The notes: generated from the sequence alone by a model not told the origin. 64,000 nucleotides of DNA from Hahella sp. HNIBRBA332 (GCF_030719035.1 NZ_CP132203.1:2542001-2606000), one strand, 5' to 3'; positions 43,193-52,648 are shown, counted from the stretch's first letter. Made by a program: numbers and translations.

Positions 43193-43660
43193 ATGATGAT
43201 GAAAAAAAGCCTGATCCAAGCTCTTCTCGCCACCACCCTGATATCCTCGCCAGTTCTTGTCTCCGCGCAAAATGAAGGGGAAAAGACGATTGAGACCAGC
43301 GACGCCTGGATTCGTTTTACGCCGGGAACCATTCCCATGGCGGGCTACTTCACCCTCAATAATTCATCTGACCAGACTATCACTATAACAGGCGCTGAAA
43401 GCGCGGATTTTGGTCATGTCATGATGCATCAGACTGTCAACGACAGCGGTCAGATGAGCATGCAGCATATGGGAGAAGGTCTTGATGTGGCGGCGGCAAG
43501 CCATGTCACTTTCGCCCCCGGCGGCATGCATCTGATGCTGATGCAACGTCAACGACCGCTGACTCCCGGCGACCATGTCAACGTCACCCTGAACCTTGCC
43601 GATGGCGGCGCGATTTCCGTGGAGTTTGAAGTCAAACCTATTTCTTACGAGGGTCCCTGA
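43193..43660 (+). CDS. PCu(A)C periplasmic copper chaperone
   Basis: 155 residues with a signal peptide (cleavage near VSA-QN). The copper-binding set His-x-x-Met...Met...His-x-Met is visible as HVMMHQTVNDSGQM, then HVTFAPGGMHLMLM. Such proteins deliver Cu(I) to the CuA site of cytochrome oxidase or help Cu homeostasis. The start may be any of three ATG codons; the first is used. It is one of several copper proteins in this window. Confidence 0.87.
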   Translation: MMMKKSLIQALLATTLISSPVLVSAQNEGEKTIETSDAWIRFTPGTIPMAGYFTLNNSSDQTITITGAESADFGHVMMHQTVNDSGQMSMQHMGEGLDVAAASHVTFAPGGMHLMLMQRQRPLTPGDHVNVTLNLADGGAISVEFEVKPISYEGP

Positions 43661-43750
43661 CACGACTCCGTTTTCTACCCTTACTCTCATTCAGGCGTAA
43701 TAGCGCGTCCTTGTCTACACTGAAAAGGAATGCGAACAAGGGAGTTGGTC

Positions 43751-44281
43751 ATGCTGCGCACCGCCATATGGGTCTTCGTCCTCGCCCTGCCCGGCTGTGC
43801 GGGACAGGGATATACCAATGCACACAACGCCTATATTAATCTGGCGGTGCATCCCGCCTGGTACGACGGCGAGCGCGTCTACTACATCACCACGGACGTC
43901 TCCGATCAAGATATGGCGGAGAAAATGCAGGCTAATTACGCTCCCCGCTTGAAAGACGCGATCCCAGATTACCCCAAACCGCCTCAGGTCCGTACCGTTC
44001 TGGAAAGGGTCTATCGGATCCGAAACTTCGAGCAGCCCAGCATATTTCCCTCCGCGCCAGAGCCTTTGGATTCGCAAAGCGTCAATATGCAATACAGCCT
44101 CTTATGGCTAATGTATGAGGTCGTCTGGAAAGCCGGCGTTACTCCCGTGGAACTGAAATCTGAGGAGCAGGTTTTCGTGGCGGAGAGTCAGGGAAAGCTG
44201 GAAATTCATCGTACAGACATTGTGGTGAATTGCCCCGTGGCGCCATACCAGGGCGAACGCATTGACCGCTACGAATGGTGA
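43751..44281 (+). CDS. Hypothetical lipoprotein (176 aa)
   Basis: The ATG at 43751 (AGGGAG upstream) gives MLRTAIWVFVLALPGC, a compact lipoprotein signal with lipobox LPGC. The mature part has the pattern WYDGERVYYITTDVSDQDMA, then FPSAPEPLDSQSVNMQYSL and WLMYEVVWK. It looks like a compact beta-rich periplasmic domain, but the family is not recognised. It is convergent with the Crp-like gene (5 bp gap). Confidence 0.7.
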   Translation: MLRTAIWVFVLALPGCAGQGYTNAHNAYINLAVHPAWYDGERVYYITTDVSDQDMAEKMQANYAPRLKDAIPDYPKPPQVRTVLERVYRIRNFEQPSIFPSAPEPLDSQSVNMQYSLLWLMYEVVWKAGVTPVELKSEEQVFVAESQGKLEIHRTDIVVNCPVAPYQGERIDRYEW

Positions 44282-44286
44282 TTGCG

Positions 44287-44994
44287 CTATTCCAGCATGC
44301 CTGCCTGTGACTTCAGCTCATCCATATCCAGGATCTGGATTTCACCATAGGACGTGGCGATAAGCCCTTTCTGCTCCAGTTCTTTCAATATCTGGTTAAC
44401 CGTCTGTCTGGACACCCCCAGCATCATCCCCAATTGTTCCTGCTGAATGTGTATCACGCGTCGCGCCTGTCCGCTGAAGTCGCCATAGCCCTCCGCCATC
44501 ACCACCAGTCGGCGCGCTAATCGCAAAGGCGCCGGCAGCAGCGTGGCGTCTTCCACCGCGCGAAACGCCAGGCGCAATTTGAAACAAAGCAGCACACCGA
44601 AGTCCCGCCAGAAATGCGGCTTCGCCGCCAGCAGTGTTTCCAGACCTTTTTGCGGCATATGCAACAAGGTCGTCGGGGTCTCCGCCAGGGCGCTGTGAGT
44701 GCGGTCCAGTCTGTCAAACAGGGCGATTTCTCCAAACCAGTTGGGGGGCTCCACAAAGGCCAGAATCGCCTCTTTGCCACTTTCGTTGACGCCAGTGACT
44801 CTTAACGAACCTTTCACCACAGCGTAAATACCGGCAGGCTTGTCGCCGCGTCGAAACAGAAACTCCCCCGTTCGAAGCGCTTTCATTTGCGACAGATTCA
44901 GCAGGTCTGACTTTAAGTCTTCAGGAATAGCGCGAAACCAGGCTCCGCGGTTTAGCAGGTCGTAATACTCGTGGGTGGACAGCTTGTCAGGCAT
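44287..44994 (-). CDS. Crp/Fnr-family transcriptional regulator
   Basis: 235 residues. Cyclic-nucleotide-type beta-roll (~20-130; RTGEFLFRRGDKPAGIYAVV), dimer helix, and a C-terminal HTH (~175-225; IHIQQEQLGMMLGVSRQTVN). No Cys cluster for a [4Fe-4S] centre as in Fnr, so it is more like Crp/other subgroups. Start at ATG 44994, with no obvious SD; a TTG at 45027 would extend it. Confidence 0.87.
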   Translation of the reverse strand: MPDKLSTHEYYDLLNRGAWFRAIPEDLKSDLLNLSQMKALRTGEFLFRRGDKPAGIYAVVKGSLRVTGVNESGKEAILAFVEPPNWFGEIALFDRLDRTHSALAETPTTLLHMPQKGLETLLAAKPHFWRDFGVLLCFKLRLAFRAVEDATLLPAPLRLARRLVVMAEGYGDFSGQARRVIHIQQEQLGMMLGVSRQTVNQILKELEQKGLIATSYGEIQILDMDELKSQAGMLE

Positions 44995-45142
44995 GGCGCA
45001 GCGCTTATTATTTTGGGTTGATGGCAATGAAATTTTGCGCGATTCAGGCTCTGATCTTACAAAAATTCGTTGTCAATTGCGCGTTTATCGTTGGAGTGAC
45101 CGTCGCAAAGGGCGGGTATTCAGAAAGGGAGTAAGAACAAGT

Positions 45143-45181
45143 GAAAAAGACCGCGCCGCCGGAAAATCCAGGCGGCGCGGT
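45143..45181 (-). terminator. Terminator of the protease/CAP gene
   Basis: ACCGCGCCGCC / GGCGGCGCGGT (11-bp stem, 10-nt loop), followed on the minus strand by CTTTTTC. Confidence 0.8.
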
Positions 45182-45194
45182 GTGAAGGCTGGAC

Positions 45195-47312
45195 TTATTC
45201 TCCGCCGAACACGGAGGTCCAGTAATGCGGATAACTGGCCGAGGACGTGCTCACTTTCTTCGCGCCCATTTCGGTGTACTCCGCTCCCATGATATTGGAA
45301 CAATGACCCGGGCTCTTCAGCCACCCTGCCATAACCTGCTGTGTAGACTCATAACCCGCTGCGATGTTCTCGCCTACGCGCCAGGAGTTATAGCCTTCCG
45401 CACGGGTGCGGTCGCCTACCTGAGAACCGTCAGAACCGGTGTGACTGAAGAAGTTGTTGTTCACCATATCTTCAGTGTGCTTGGTCGCCGCTGCGCCCAG
45501 CTTACAGTTCCACACCAACGGCTCCGCAGCCGGGAAGTAGGCTGAACCACAGTTACGGCCCTCGCTACGCGCCTGGTTATGCGCTTCCAACAGGGCTTTT
45601 TGCGATTCGGTCAGCTCACAATCGTCTGGATTAGCGGGATCGGTCGGGTCCGTTGGATCTGTCGGATCAGTTGGGTCCGTCGGATCGGTTGGTTCACCTG
45701 GCTCGTTAGGATCATTAGGGTCATTTGGATCTGTCGGAAATCCAGGATCGTCCGGATCGACTGGATCAGTTGGGTCGGTTGGATCAGTCGGATCGGTTGG
45801 ATCAGTCGGATCAGTCGGATCAGTCGGATCGGTTGGATCAGTCGGATCGGTTGGATCGGTTGGATCGGTTGGATCGGTTGGATCGGTTGGATCGGTTGGA
45901 TCAGTTGGATCAGTTGGGTCGGTCGGATCAGTTGGATCAGTTGGATCAGTTGGATCAGTTGGATCGGTTGGATCAGTCGGATCGGTTGGATCAGTCGGAT
46001 CGGTTGGATCGGTTGGATCAGTTGGATCAGTTGGATCAGTTGGATCAGTTGGATCGGTTGGATCGGTTGGATCTGTTGGATCTGTTGGATCTGTTGGATC
46101 TGTTGGATCTGTTGGATCAGTCGAGTCATCGTCATAAGAGGCGGTCAACGTCACGCCGCTATAACGCAAGTAACCGTGCAACATAATATGATACACGCCA
46201 GGTCTCACCACCAGATCGTCACAAACCTCTTCATTGCCATTCTTGTAGGGACGGCAATCATATTCTGTTAACGTCGGTTCTTCTTCCGCTCTGACGTACA
46301 GGTCGACATCCCCGCGGCCGCCTTCAATCTTGACGGAAAGCTGCTTGGCGCCTTCAGGCACTTCGACGGAGTAATAAACCTTGCTGTCGGATACGCCGCT
46401 CAAATCCTCAATCGGCTTACCGTTGCCCAGTACGTTATCGTCGTCGCCATCGCCGTCATCGGGTCCGTCTGGATCATCCGGATCGCCGGGGTCAGGCGTG
46501 TCGCCGCCGACATAGGAGGCCACCCACTCCTTGAAGCTGGGCACAGCGGTGTATACACCGTATTTTCCTGGTCTTGCGCAACCATCGCCCCAGCTAACGA
46601 TACCCAGCTGACGGAATTCGCCGGCCTGATTAACAAACAAAGGACCGCCTGAGTCGCCCTGACAGGAGTCTTTTCCGCCCTGCTCCAGCCCCGCGCAAAG
46701 GTTATAGTCATAGATAGCGCCGTCGCCGTAGGCCATGCGACACTCATCGATAGACACCACCGGCACATCCACTTTCTGCAGGATGTCCGGGGAGCCACCG
46801 CCTTCGCGCAATGCGCCCCAGCCGATTACTGTTACGTCGCTGCCGGGCATAATGTCATTGGGGTCGCCCAGAGTAATACGGGTGTACTTCTCGTCCACTT
46901 TTTCCGACAGCTTCAACAAGGCGATATCGTTTTCCAGAGTCTGTTCATTAAACTCCGGGTGATTGATCACCTCCACTACCTGGATTTTCTGCGCGTCACG
47001 CATGTCGTTCTGATCGTGCAGACCGATGACGGCTTTGAAGCTTTCGGCGGAAATGCCGGCGGTACAGTGCGCAGCTGTGAGCACATAATAATCATCTATC
47101 ACCGACGCGCCGCACCATTGGCCGCCGTTGTATTGCAGATACACCATAAAGGGAAATTCGCCCTCGACGGCGTCTTCACCGCCGACGATCTTGGGCGTCA
47201 AATTGCGATATACGCTTAGATCTTCCGGCGCGCCTGGGTTCGCGTAGCTCGCGCCGCTAAAGGTGAGGCCGGCAATCATCCCTGCCAGCAGGTTCTTTTG
47301 AAACGGTTTCAT
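45195..47312 (-). CDS. Secreted trypsin-like protease with PPC domain, (TDP)n linker and CAP domain
   Basis: 705 residues. Signal peptide (~24), trypsin-like domain (~42-268) with His82 (LTAAHC), Asp129 (ENDIALL) and Ser221 (DSCQGDSGGP); Asp215 six residues before the Ser predicts cleavage after Lys/Arg. Then an acidic linker, a PPC domain (~310-385), a (Thr-Asp-Pro)n linker, and a CAP domain (~570-705; LLEAHNQARSEGRN, SPGHCSNIM). The CAP domain is closely related to the lipoprotein at 37133. All parts are external. The protein probably exists as a multi-domain secreted enzyme, possibly processed at the linkers. Confidence 0.9.
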   Translation of the reverse strand: MKPFQKNLLAGMIAGLTFSGASYANPGAPEDLSVYRNLTPKIVGGEDAVEGEFPFMVYLQYNGGQWCGASVIDDYYVLTAAHCTAGISAESFKAVIGLHDQNDMRDAQKIQVVEVINHPEFNEQTLENDIALLKLSEKVDEKYTRITLGDPNDIMPGSDVTVIGWGALREGGGSPDILQKVDVPVVSIDECRMAYGDGAIYDYNLCAGLEQGGKDSCQGDSGGPLFVNQAGEFRQLGIVSWGDGCARPGKYGVYTAVPSFKEWVASYVGGDTPDPGDPDDPDGPDDGDGDDDNVLGNGKPIEDLSGVSDSKVYYSVEVPEGAKQLSVKIEGGRGDVDLYVRAEEEPTLTEYDCRPYKNGNEEVCDDLVVRPGVYHIMLHGYLRYSGVTLTASYDDDSTDPTDPTDPTDPTDPTDPTDPTDPTDPTDPTDPTDPTDPTDPTDPTDPTDPTDPTDPTDPTDPTDPTDPTDPTDPTDPTDPTDPTDPTDPTDPTDPTDPTDPTDPTDPTDPTDPTDPTDPVDPDDPGFPTDPNDPNDPNEPGEPTDPTDPTDPTDPTDPTDPANPDDCELTESQKALLEAHNQARSEGRNCGSAYFPAAEPLVWNCKLGAAATKHTEDMVNNNFFSHTGSDGSQVGDRTRAEGYNSWRVGENIAAGYESTQQVMAGWLKSPGHCSNIMGAEYTEMGAKKVSTSSASYPHYWTSVFGGE
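45640..46125 (-). repeat. 9-bp minisatellite encoding Thr-Asp-Pro
   Basis: Around 40 near-identical 9-bp units (plus-strand GGATCGGTT, GGATCAGTT, GGATCTGTT variants) form the linker, mostly between 45765 and 46125. A shorter array of six or so units lies nearer 45640-45690. The variants are clustered, which suggests recent local expansion. The 9-bp period keeps several frames open on both strands. Confidence 0.9.
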
Positions 47313-47789
47313 AGTTCTATCAGTTCATTGGCGATTGGTGTTAATAACATCAGGCAGCTTCTTCTAGATTATTCTGACAACGGCTCCCTGCTTGATTCTG
47401 AACGCCTATTTCGGGACACAACGACGCTCCCGCAACTGCAAACCAAATCGGCGCCCAGCCTGACCAAGCTAACACGCTCACAAAGTGGCCTACAATTCGG
47501 ACAGATATGCTAGGAACCAGGGCCTACCCGCGGCGCCTGCAAGGCTTCCGCCAAGGCCAGAAACGACAAGGGATTCAGCCAGGGTCGATACAAATGAGAC
47601 TAGACTCTAATGCATCATTTAAGCGGCGAAATCCGATAAGAAAAAGGGATATGCAACTATGTGATTGTGTCTCGGGTTTGAGGCGATATGTGCTTGACGG
47701 AAAAGAGAAAATTGCTCGTTGCGAACAATTATCAGAACAATGTTTATAAAGACGCCGCATTGATCGCGGCGTCGGGTATGGAAAGCAGG
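47313..47789. other. Intergenic region, 477 bp
   Basis: No reliable gene. Plus-strand frames here have no family match. It contains the terminator of the beta-propeller gene at 47751-47773 and the promoter of the protease gene. Confidence 0.45.
47751..47773 (-). terminator. Terminator of the beta-propeller gene
   Basis: GACGCCGC, 7-nt loop, GCGGCGTC, then TTTAT on the minus strand. Confidence 0.75.
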
Positions 47790-49070
47790 TTATCCCTGTA
47801 CTGGGTCCAGACTGTTCAGCACGGATTGCGGGGCTTTCCCCATCCGGGAGCGTTGCGGGAACTCGCCGACGGGGATGCGGGCGGCTTCCTGGGTAGTGTC
47901 GTAGTCAAACGCACCGACCGTGCCCTCCACGCTATTAGAGACGAAGCAATATGAGCCATCGGAGCTGGTGGTAGCCCAGTATGGAAGATCATAGCCATCC
48001 ATAATGCGATCTGTGGTCAGGGTTTGCGTGGAAACAATTGCGACATAATTATCGATGGTTCCCGCCAGACAGAGCTTCTTACCGTCGCCGGACAGCGCCA
48101 GGCCATGATGCGCCGAGTTTTTCGGGAAATCGTCGTAATTGGGATAGTTGGCTTTGCCGAATTCGCTGGCTGGCAATTCCACCGTATGAGTAATAGCGCC
48201 CTGCTCCAGATCCACCTTCACGAATCCGCGCAAATAGGAAAGCTGGGCGTAAAGGGTTTTCTCATCCGGCGTAAACACGTTGGGACGAACGCCCTGGGGA
48301 AATTTGATAGTACGCAGCAATTGCAGCGACTCCGCATCGACAATGCGCAATGACCGTTCCCCTTTCATAAAGTTCAAAGCGTGAGGCAGCAATACGTTGC
48401 CAATACTGGTGTTGTAGATGCGCTTACCGTCAGGGGAAAAATCGTTTTGATGGGGAAAATCCCCCGTGGCGAATTCACCAGTGCGCCTACCTGTAACAGC
48501 GTCAATCAGGAAGGCTTTCTTTGACGTGGAGTCGGAAACAACCAGCGTCCCGCCATCAGGGGATAGCGCCGCATGGTCCGCATGAAATCCCGGCACAGGA
48601 TGCCGCCACAGCATGCGATGTCCCGGCGCGGTAAGATCAAACGCGGCCACGTCTCCCAGATAGCCCCGGGAGACATACAACACCGTCCCTTCCGGCGACA
48701 GAAAAACGTCGTCAACATTGCGTTCGCCGCCGTTTTCATTAATAAACGCATCGTACAGCAGCTTCAGAATGCCCATTTCGCTGATGCGCTCTTCTTTATC
48801 CTCCGTGACGTTCACCGAGCCCAAATTGAGAAAGGTGTGCGGATCAATAAAGCTCACGGTCCCGCTTTGCGCGTTCCCCACCAATAACACATCCCGCATT
48901 TCCGGAGCGGCGGTTGACGTCTCCGCACCCGCCAAGCCGGAAGCGGCCAAAGCCAGCGCAATGGCAGTCACACTTAACGCCAGTTTTTTGAATCGCTTCT
49001 TCAGGCCCAAGCCGCGAATGTTCCCCTTGGCGTTTACCGCCTTAACCAGACCCGTTTTATTCTTGCGCAT
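47790..49070 (-). CDS. Exported YncE-type beta-propeller protein
   Basis: 426 residues with a long, basic N-terminal region and an export helix (LALSVTAIALALAASGLAGA). The rest is a seven-bladed propeller like YncE or the cytochrome-d1 domain: repeats such as DVLLVGNAQSGTVSFIDP, LSPDGGTLVVSDSTSKKAFL and FSPDGKRIYNTSIGNVLL. No haem motif is seen. Start at ATG 49070 after AAGGAGCTG. Function unknown, perhaps ligand or surface binding. Confidence 0.82.
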   Translation of the reverse strand: MRKNKTGLVKAVNAKGNIRGLGLKKRFKKLALSVTAIALALAASGLAGAETSTAAPEMRDVLLVGNAQSGTVSFIDPHTFLNLGSVNVTEDKEERISEMGILKLLYDAFINENGGERNVDDVFLSPEGTVLYVSRGYLGDVAAFDLTAPGHRMLWRHPVPGFHADHAALSPDGGTLVVSDSTSKKAFLIDAVTGRRTGEFATGDFPHQNDFSPDGKRIYNTSIGNVLLPHALNFMKGERSLRIVDAESLQLLRTIKFPQGVRPNVFTPDEKTLYAQLSYLRGFVKVDLEQGAITHTVELPASEFGKANYPNYDDFPKNSAHHGLALSGDGKKLCLAGTIDNYVAIVSTQTLTTDRIMDGYDLPYWATTSSDGSYCFVSNSVEGTVGAFDYDTTQEAARIPVGEFPQRSRMGKAPQSVLNSLDPVQG

Positions 49071-49348
49071 TGTTTCAGCTCCTTGATCTTGCATGCTTTA
49101 TTAGGTCTTTCTGGTACGGCTCACTTCTCCAGCAATGATGTGAAAGAGCTCATTCACAGACAGCGAAAACAACTACCGCCTGATATGAACAGAGTTCAAA
49201 TAAGCTCAACCCGATTAACACTAACTGCACTCAGCAGAGCGATACTGTCGCCTTTCCGACTTTTCCGTTGAGGGTATGGTTCAGGAGTTGAGCGGCGAGA
49301 TGAGAACGAGAGATTGATGCAAGAACAGTTCAAGCATGAGAGCAACGT

Positions 49349-49975
49349 TTACGGCTGGCGAATCACAATAATCGATAAATCATCCGCCAGAGCCCCGCTT
49401 TGATTACGCGCCAAATCGGCGAACTGAGGCGCCGTCGCGTCATTGGAGTACGCCAACGGTTTGATTTGCGCTAAAGGGGCGTAATTGAAAAACCCATCGC
49501 TGGCGACAATCAATACTCCCAAGAAGGCCATCGGACCAAAACCGATAGGAACTGCTTCGCCACTCCCCAACAACGGCTTGCGGCCTTGCAGCTGGGTCAG
49601 CTCATACACAAATTCAGGGTGAAACAACCAACATTGAGAGTCGCCGACACTGGCGCCAATCACCTCACCATTGACGACTTTACCAATCACCGCCGTCGTC
49701 TCGCCTGTCAGAGACATCGCTGCGATATCCCGGTCCCAACGCCGTAAATGACGCTCAAAGTCATCTGGCGAATGCAGTTCTTCTTCGTCAAGCAACCGAG
49801 AGAATGCATCAACCACATAGCGTGAAGCCTCCCTTCCACCGGCCAGACCGCCGGCTCCATCAGCGATGCAGAACCAGATGCAACCGTCTTTTTCACAGAC
49901 AAACAGAGCGTCTTCACCGTTTGCGGACGGCGCTTCTAAATGGTGGGTAATGTTCGGGCGGGTGAATACATCCAT
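49349..49975 (-). CDS. PP2C-like protein phosphatase
   Basis: 208 residues, short for the family. Visible motifs: ANGEDALFVC and CIADGAGGLAGGREASRYV (metal Asp), TTAVIGKVVNGEVIGASVGD and a late ASDGFFNYAP. The final SGALADDLSIIVIR corresponds to the last metal-binding Asp. It looks like a stand-alone soluble phosphatase. Second PP2C protein in the window. The start could be earlier (49990), but ATG 49975 is in a better context. Confidence 0.72.
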   Translation of the reverse strand: MDVFTRPNITHHLEAPSANGEDALFVCEKDGCIWFCIADGAGGLAGGREASRYVVDAFSRLLDEEELHSPDDFERHLRRWDRDIAAMSLTGETTAVIGKVVNGEVIGASVGDSQCWLFHPEFVYELTQLQGRKPLLGSGEAVPIGFGPMAFLGVLIVASDGFFNYAPLAQIKPLAYSNDATAPQFADLARNQSGALADDLSIIVIRQP

Positions 49976-50177
49976 GATGGCGTTATACACGGGAATATGA
50001 TTGAATTTTATGGGCTTTTCTTTGCAAAAGTATAATCGCCCTCTAACCGTCGTTTCTGTTAAAGCTTGGCAATCTCACGAAGGGAAAAGCTCGCTCCACT
50101 GTTTTTTGTTGACGGTTTTTTAACTATCGAACGGAAAGTAAGCGGCAGTGACGCTACATATTAGGATGGACTAACTT

Positions 50178-50639
50178 GTGAAACTGGATATTCAAGAATA
50201 CGCCAATAAAAGCGTACTTTGCTGGCTGGCTACATCAAGTCGAGAGGGTGAACCCAATGTCTCGCCAAAAGAGATTTTCCTCGCCTTAAATCCCGCAACA
50301 CTATTGATCGCCAACATCGCCTCTCCCACCAGCGAGCGCAATATTCGCGATAATCCCAGAGTTTGCGTCAGCTATATCGATGTCTTTGAGCAAAGAGGCT
50401 GCAAGATAAAGGGGAAAGCCAAGGTAATTGAACCGGCGGATCCGGAATGGGAAGACTATCTGGCCAAACTGAAAACATTGGCGGGAGAGAGCTTCCCTAT
50501 CAAAAATATCTTTGAAGTCAGCGTCTTCAAGTCCGCTAACCTCCTCGCCCCAAGCTACCTGCTTTTTCCTGAGAGAAACGTCGAACAGCAGATTGAAAGC
50601 GCGATGAAGGCCTATGGCGTGAAAGTGGAGACAGGTTAA
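50178..50639 (+). CDS. Pyridoxamine 5'-phosphate oxidase-fold (FMN-binding) protein
   Basis: 153 residues, split-barrel fold. LCWLATSSREGEPNVSPKEI and PRVCVSYIDVFEQRGCKIKG are the typical strands. GTG start with AGGATGGA upstream. Members reduce or bind flavin-linked substrates; the specific reaction is unknown. Confidence 0.78.
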   Translation: MKLDIQEYANKSVLCWLATSSREGEPNVSPKEIFLALNPATLLIANIASPTSERNIRDNPRVCVSYIDVFEQRGCKIKGKAKVIEPADPEWEDYLAKLKTLAGESFPIKNIFEVSVFKSANLLAPSYLLFPERNVEQQIESAMKAYGVKVETG

Positions 50640-50672
50640 TTAATAGCTACTGCTTGAGGGGCTGTCGAATCT

Positions 50673-50981
50673 TCAGGCCTGATCACACACCGAATCCCAC
50701 TCCTGATCAAAGCCCAATGTGTTCAAATAACCACTGATGATCGTCATCAGCCTTTCCACCCAGAACGGAGCATTTACATCGTAGAGTTTTCCATCCTCGC
50801 TATCTGCGATGGATTGGTCCAGCATCCACCAGAAGAACTCCGCCAGTTCAGTTGCTTGCGCCGGCGTCGCGACCGATGCGGAGCTTTGTGAAAGGCTTAC
50901 GATAAAGGGGTTGCCGTATCGCTGAGCATAATGCTCCATGACTTCCCTAGCGTGTTCATCCCGGCCACTGAAATCTATCAT
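50673..50981 (-). CDS. Hypothetical protein (102 aa), last gene of a three-gene run
   Basis: Acidic helical protein, no family recognised (AEFFWWMLDQSIADSEDGK; VERLMTIISGYLNTLGFD). ATG 50981 is used; a GTG at 51002 would overlap the preceding gene by 17 bp. Co-transcribed with the LprI-like and Nudix genes. Confidence 0.55.
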   Translation of the reverse strand: MIDFSGRDEHAREVMEHYAQRYGNPFIVSLSQSSASVATPAQATELAEFFWWMLDQSIADSEDGKLYDVNAPFWVERLMTIISGYLNTLGFDQEWDSVCDQA

Positions 50982-50985
50982 TTCT

Positions 50986-51699
50986 TCAGGGTTTCTCCCC
51001 ACTTAGAACCTGCAAAGGCTTCGGCGACTCAATGGCGAAACGGTCTTTCGCAATAAAGCCTCTGGCGCCGCAGTAATAGGTGCGACAGGCGCCGTCGATA
51101 TCCTCAAACACCAGAGATTCCTCTTCCAGATAGATGCGGAACAGGCATTGGCCCACATCCAGGTCATGGTATTCATATACGCCGCTTTTCGCCTGCAGTG
51201 CTTCGCCTTCAACACTACAACTGTGGCCATTCGCATGATTAGACTCATAGGCGAATTGCAGCACGCCGCCGTTATCGCTGTTGACTTCCAGATAGTCGGA
51301 AACCTCCGGCGCATCCACCTCGCCCACCAGTTGGCGCTCATATCTGGCGCGGAATAAGCCCGGCATGCCCTTTAACTTGCCCAGCAGCTGAATGCGTCGC
51401 TCATAGGCGTTGCGCAGACACTCCACGTCAGCACAAGCGTTGCGTGTTTCTTTCAACCATAGTGTCTGGCTGAACTTTATCTCTTTTCCGAACTGTAACT
51501 CTCTGGCCTGTTTATATGCAGCGGCCAGCTGTTCATCCAGACTGGACAGGTTTTCGTCTTCGCATATCAGCGTTTCAACGCTGGACGCCGCTTGAGCGCA
51601 ATCAAAACTGGCTGCGGCGCATATCGCGCCGTCAAAAAACAGGAATGCCGCGCCGATGGACACAAATCCATATCTGCACAGCTTAGAAATCAATTTCAT
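50986..51699 (-). CDS. Exported LprI/DUF1311-domain protein
   Basis: 237 residues with a signal peptide (cleavage near CAAA-SF). N-terminal LprI-like domain (FDCAQAASSVETLICEDENL, LDEQLAAAYKQA) of the type found in lysozyme inhibitors and other envelope proteins. The C-terminal ~120 residues are a separate beta-rich part with Cys residues. Overlaps the end of the Nudix gene by 17 bp. Confidence 0.8.
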   Translation of the reverse strand: MKLISKLCRYGFVSIGAAFLFFDGAICAAASFDCAQAASSVETLICEDENLSSLDEQLAAAYKQARELQFGKEIKFSQTLWLKETRNACADVECLRNAYERRIQLLGKLKGMPGLFRARYERQLVGEVDAPEVSDYLEVNSDNGGVLQFAYESNHANGHSCSVEGEALQAKSGVYEYHDLDVGQCLFRIYLEEESLVFEDIDGACRTYYCGARGFIAKDRFAIESPKPLQVLSGEKP

Positions 51700-52210
51700 G
51701 TAAGCTGAATTTACCTTTATCCAAATCTTCGAAAAAACGCATCAATGCGTATTTTACGGTATAGAAGCCGACCTCTTCCCAAGGCAGATCATCTTTATTA
51801 AACAGCTGCGCCTCCGAGGTCTCCGGACCATGAGGCCCCGTATCCTTCAGCTCCGCCAGATAAAGCATATATACCTGATTGGCGTGCGGCAGATTCGCCA
51901 CCAGAAACAAATCCTGCATCGCCACGATGGCGCCGGATTCCTCCATGGTCTCCCGCTTTGCGGCGTCCCGGGTGCTCTCGCCATTCTCCATAAATCCCGC
52001 CGGCACGGTCCACATCCCCAACCGCGGCTCAATGGCCCGCTTGCATAACAGCACTTTGTCGCCCTGATACACCAGACAGCCAGTCACGACTTTGGGATTC
52101 AGATAATGAACGAATCCGCACTGATCGCAGATATGACGGGAATGACTATCGCCGGAGGGAGTGGCCAGACTGACCGAACCTCCGCATTGACTGCAGTACT
52201 TAATATCCAC
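51683..52210 (-). CDS. Nudix hydrolase with N-terminal zinc ribbon
   Basis: 175 residues. Zinc ribbon with Cys6, Cys9, Cys28 and Cys31; Nudix box GFMENGESTRDAAKRETMEE SG-type (G-x5-E-x7-REx-x-EE-x-G). It resembles NudC-like NADH pyrophosphatases but is shorter, so the substrate is uncertain. GTG start at 52210 after GAGGTG. First gene of the short operon. Confidence 0.85.
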   Translation of the reverse strand: MDIKYCSQCGGSVSLATPSGDSHSRHICDQCGFVHYLNPKVVTGCLVYQGDKVLLCKRAIEPRLGMWTVPAGFMENGESTRDAAKRETMEESGAIVAMQDLFLVANLPHANQVYMLYLAELKDTGPHGPETSEAQLFNKDDLPWEEVGFYTVKYALMRFFEDLDKGKFSLHEIDF

Positions 52211-52645
52211 TGGACTACACCTCTTGTAATGATTATTAAGTCACTTGAGACTGATCAATCCGCATCCAAAAATCAATCATCAGGACAACGTCCTCGTCGA
52301 TTTATCCAGGCGGACGGCATTGTAGCGAGTGAAAGTCTGGCAAGCCCGTAGTTTAAATAAATGAGTTTTGGGGATTTGATTACGTAGTTTGATTGCTTAA
52401 TGGGGCGCCTAATTTGGGGGAAATCACCGCAGTAGATTCATACGGCGTCTGCACACTCAACGTCAACGAGCTTAGATAACGTTCCCCCTCATACGCAACC
52501 GGCAGAGCCCATAAACGCCATAAACGCATGCAACGCCTATCAATGGTACAAGGAACACTTTCGTATTTGAAAAATCTGTGTGAACCCATTTACTGACGCT
52601 GGGGATTGCGAGAACAGAAAATACTGAAATGCCTAGGGCCTGTTG
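52211..52645. other. Intergenic region, 435 bp
   Basis: No reliable gene. A 50-codon minus-strand frame (to 52472) encodes one hydrophobic segment, VFLVPLIGVACVYGVYGL, and may be the remnant of a gene truncated at the IS end. It is not called. Confidence 0.4.
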
Positions 52646-52648
52646 ACG

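Noticed and set aside
45640..46125. Regular short repeat resembling a CRISPR array
   Set aside because: Units are contiguous 9-mers without spacers and lie within a coding frame.
45579..46271. Long plus-strand frames through the Thr-Asp-Pro array (Trp-Ile and Leu-Asp repeats)
   Set aside because: They are products of a 9-bp repeat that leaves several frames open; the minus-strand frame continues into real protease and CAP domains on both sides.
47507..47954. Plus-strand frames between the protease and beta-propeller genes
   Set aside because: Basic, low-complexity translations; they overlap a terminator and the end of a well-supported gene.
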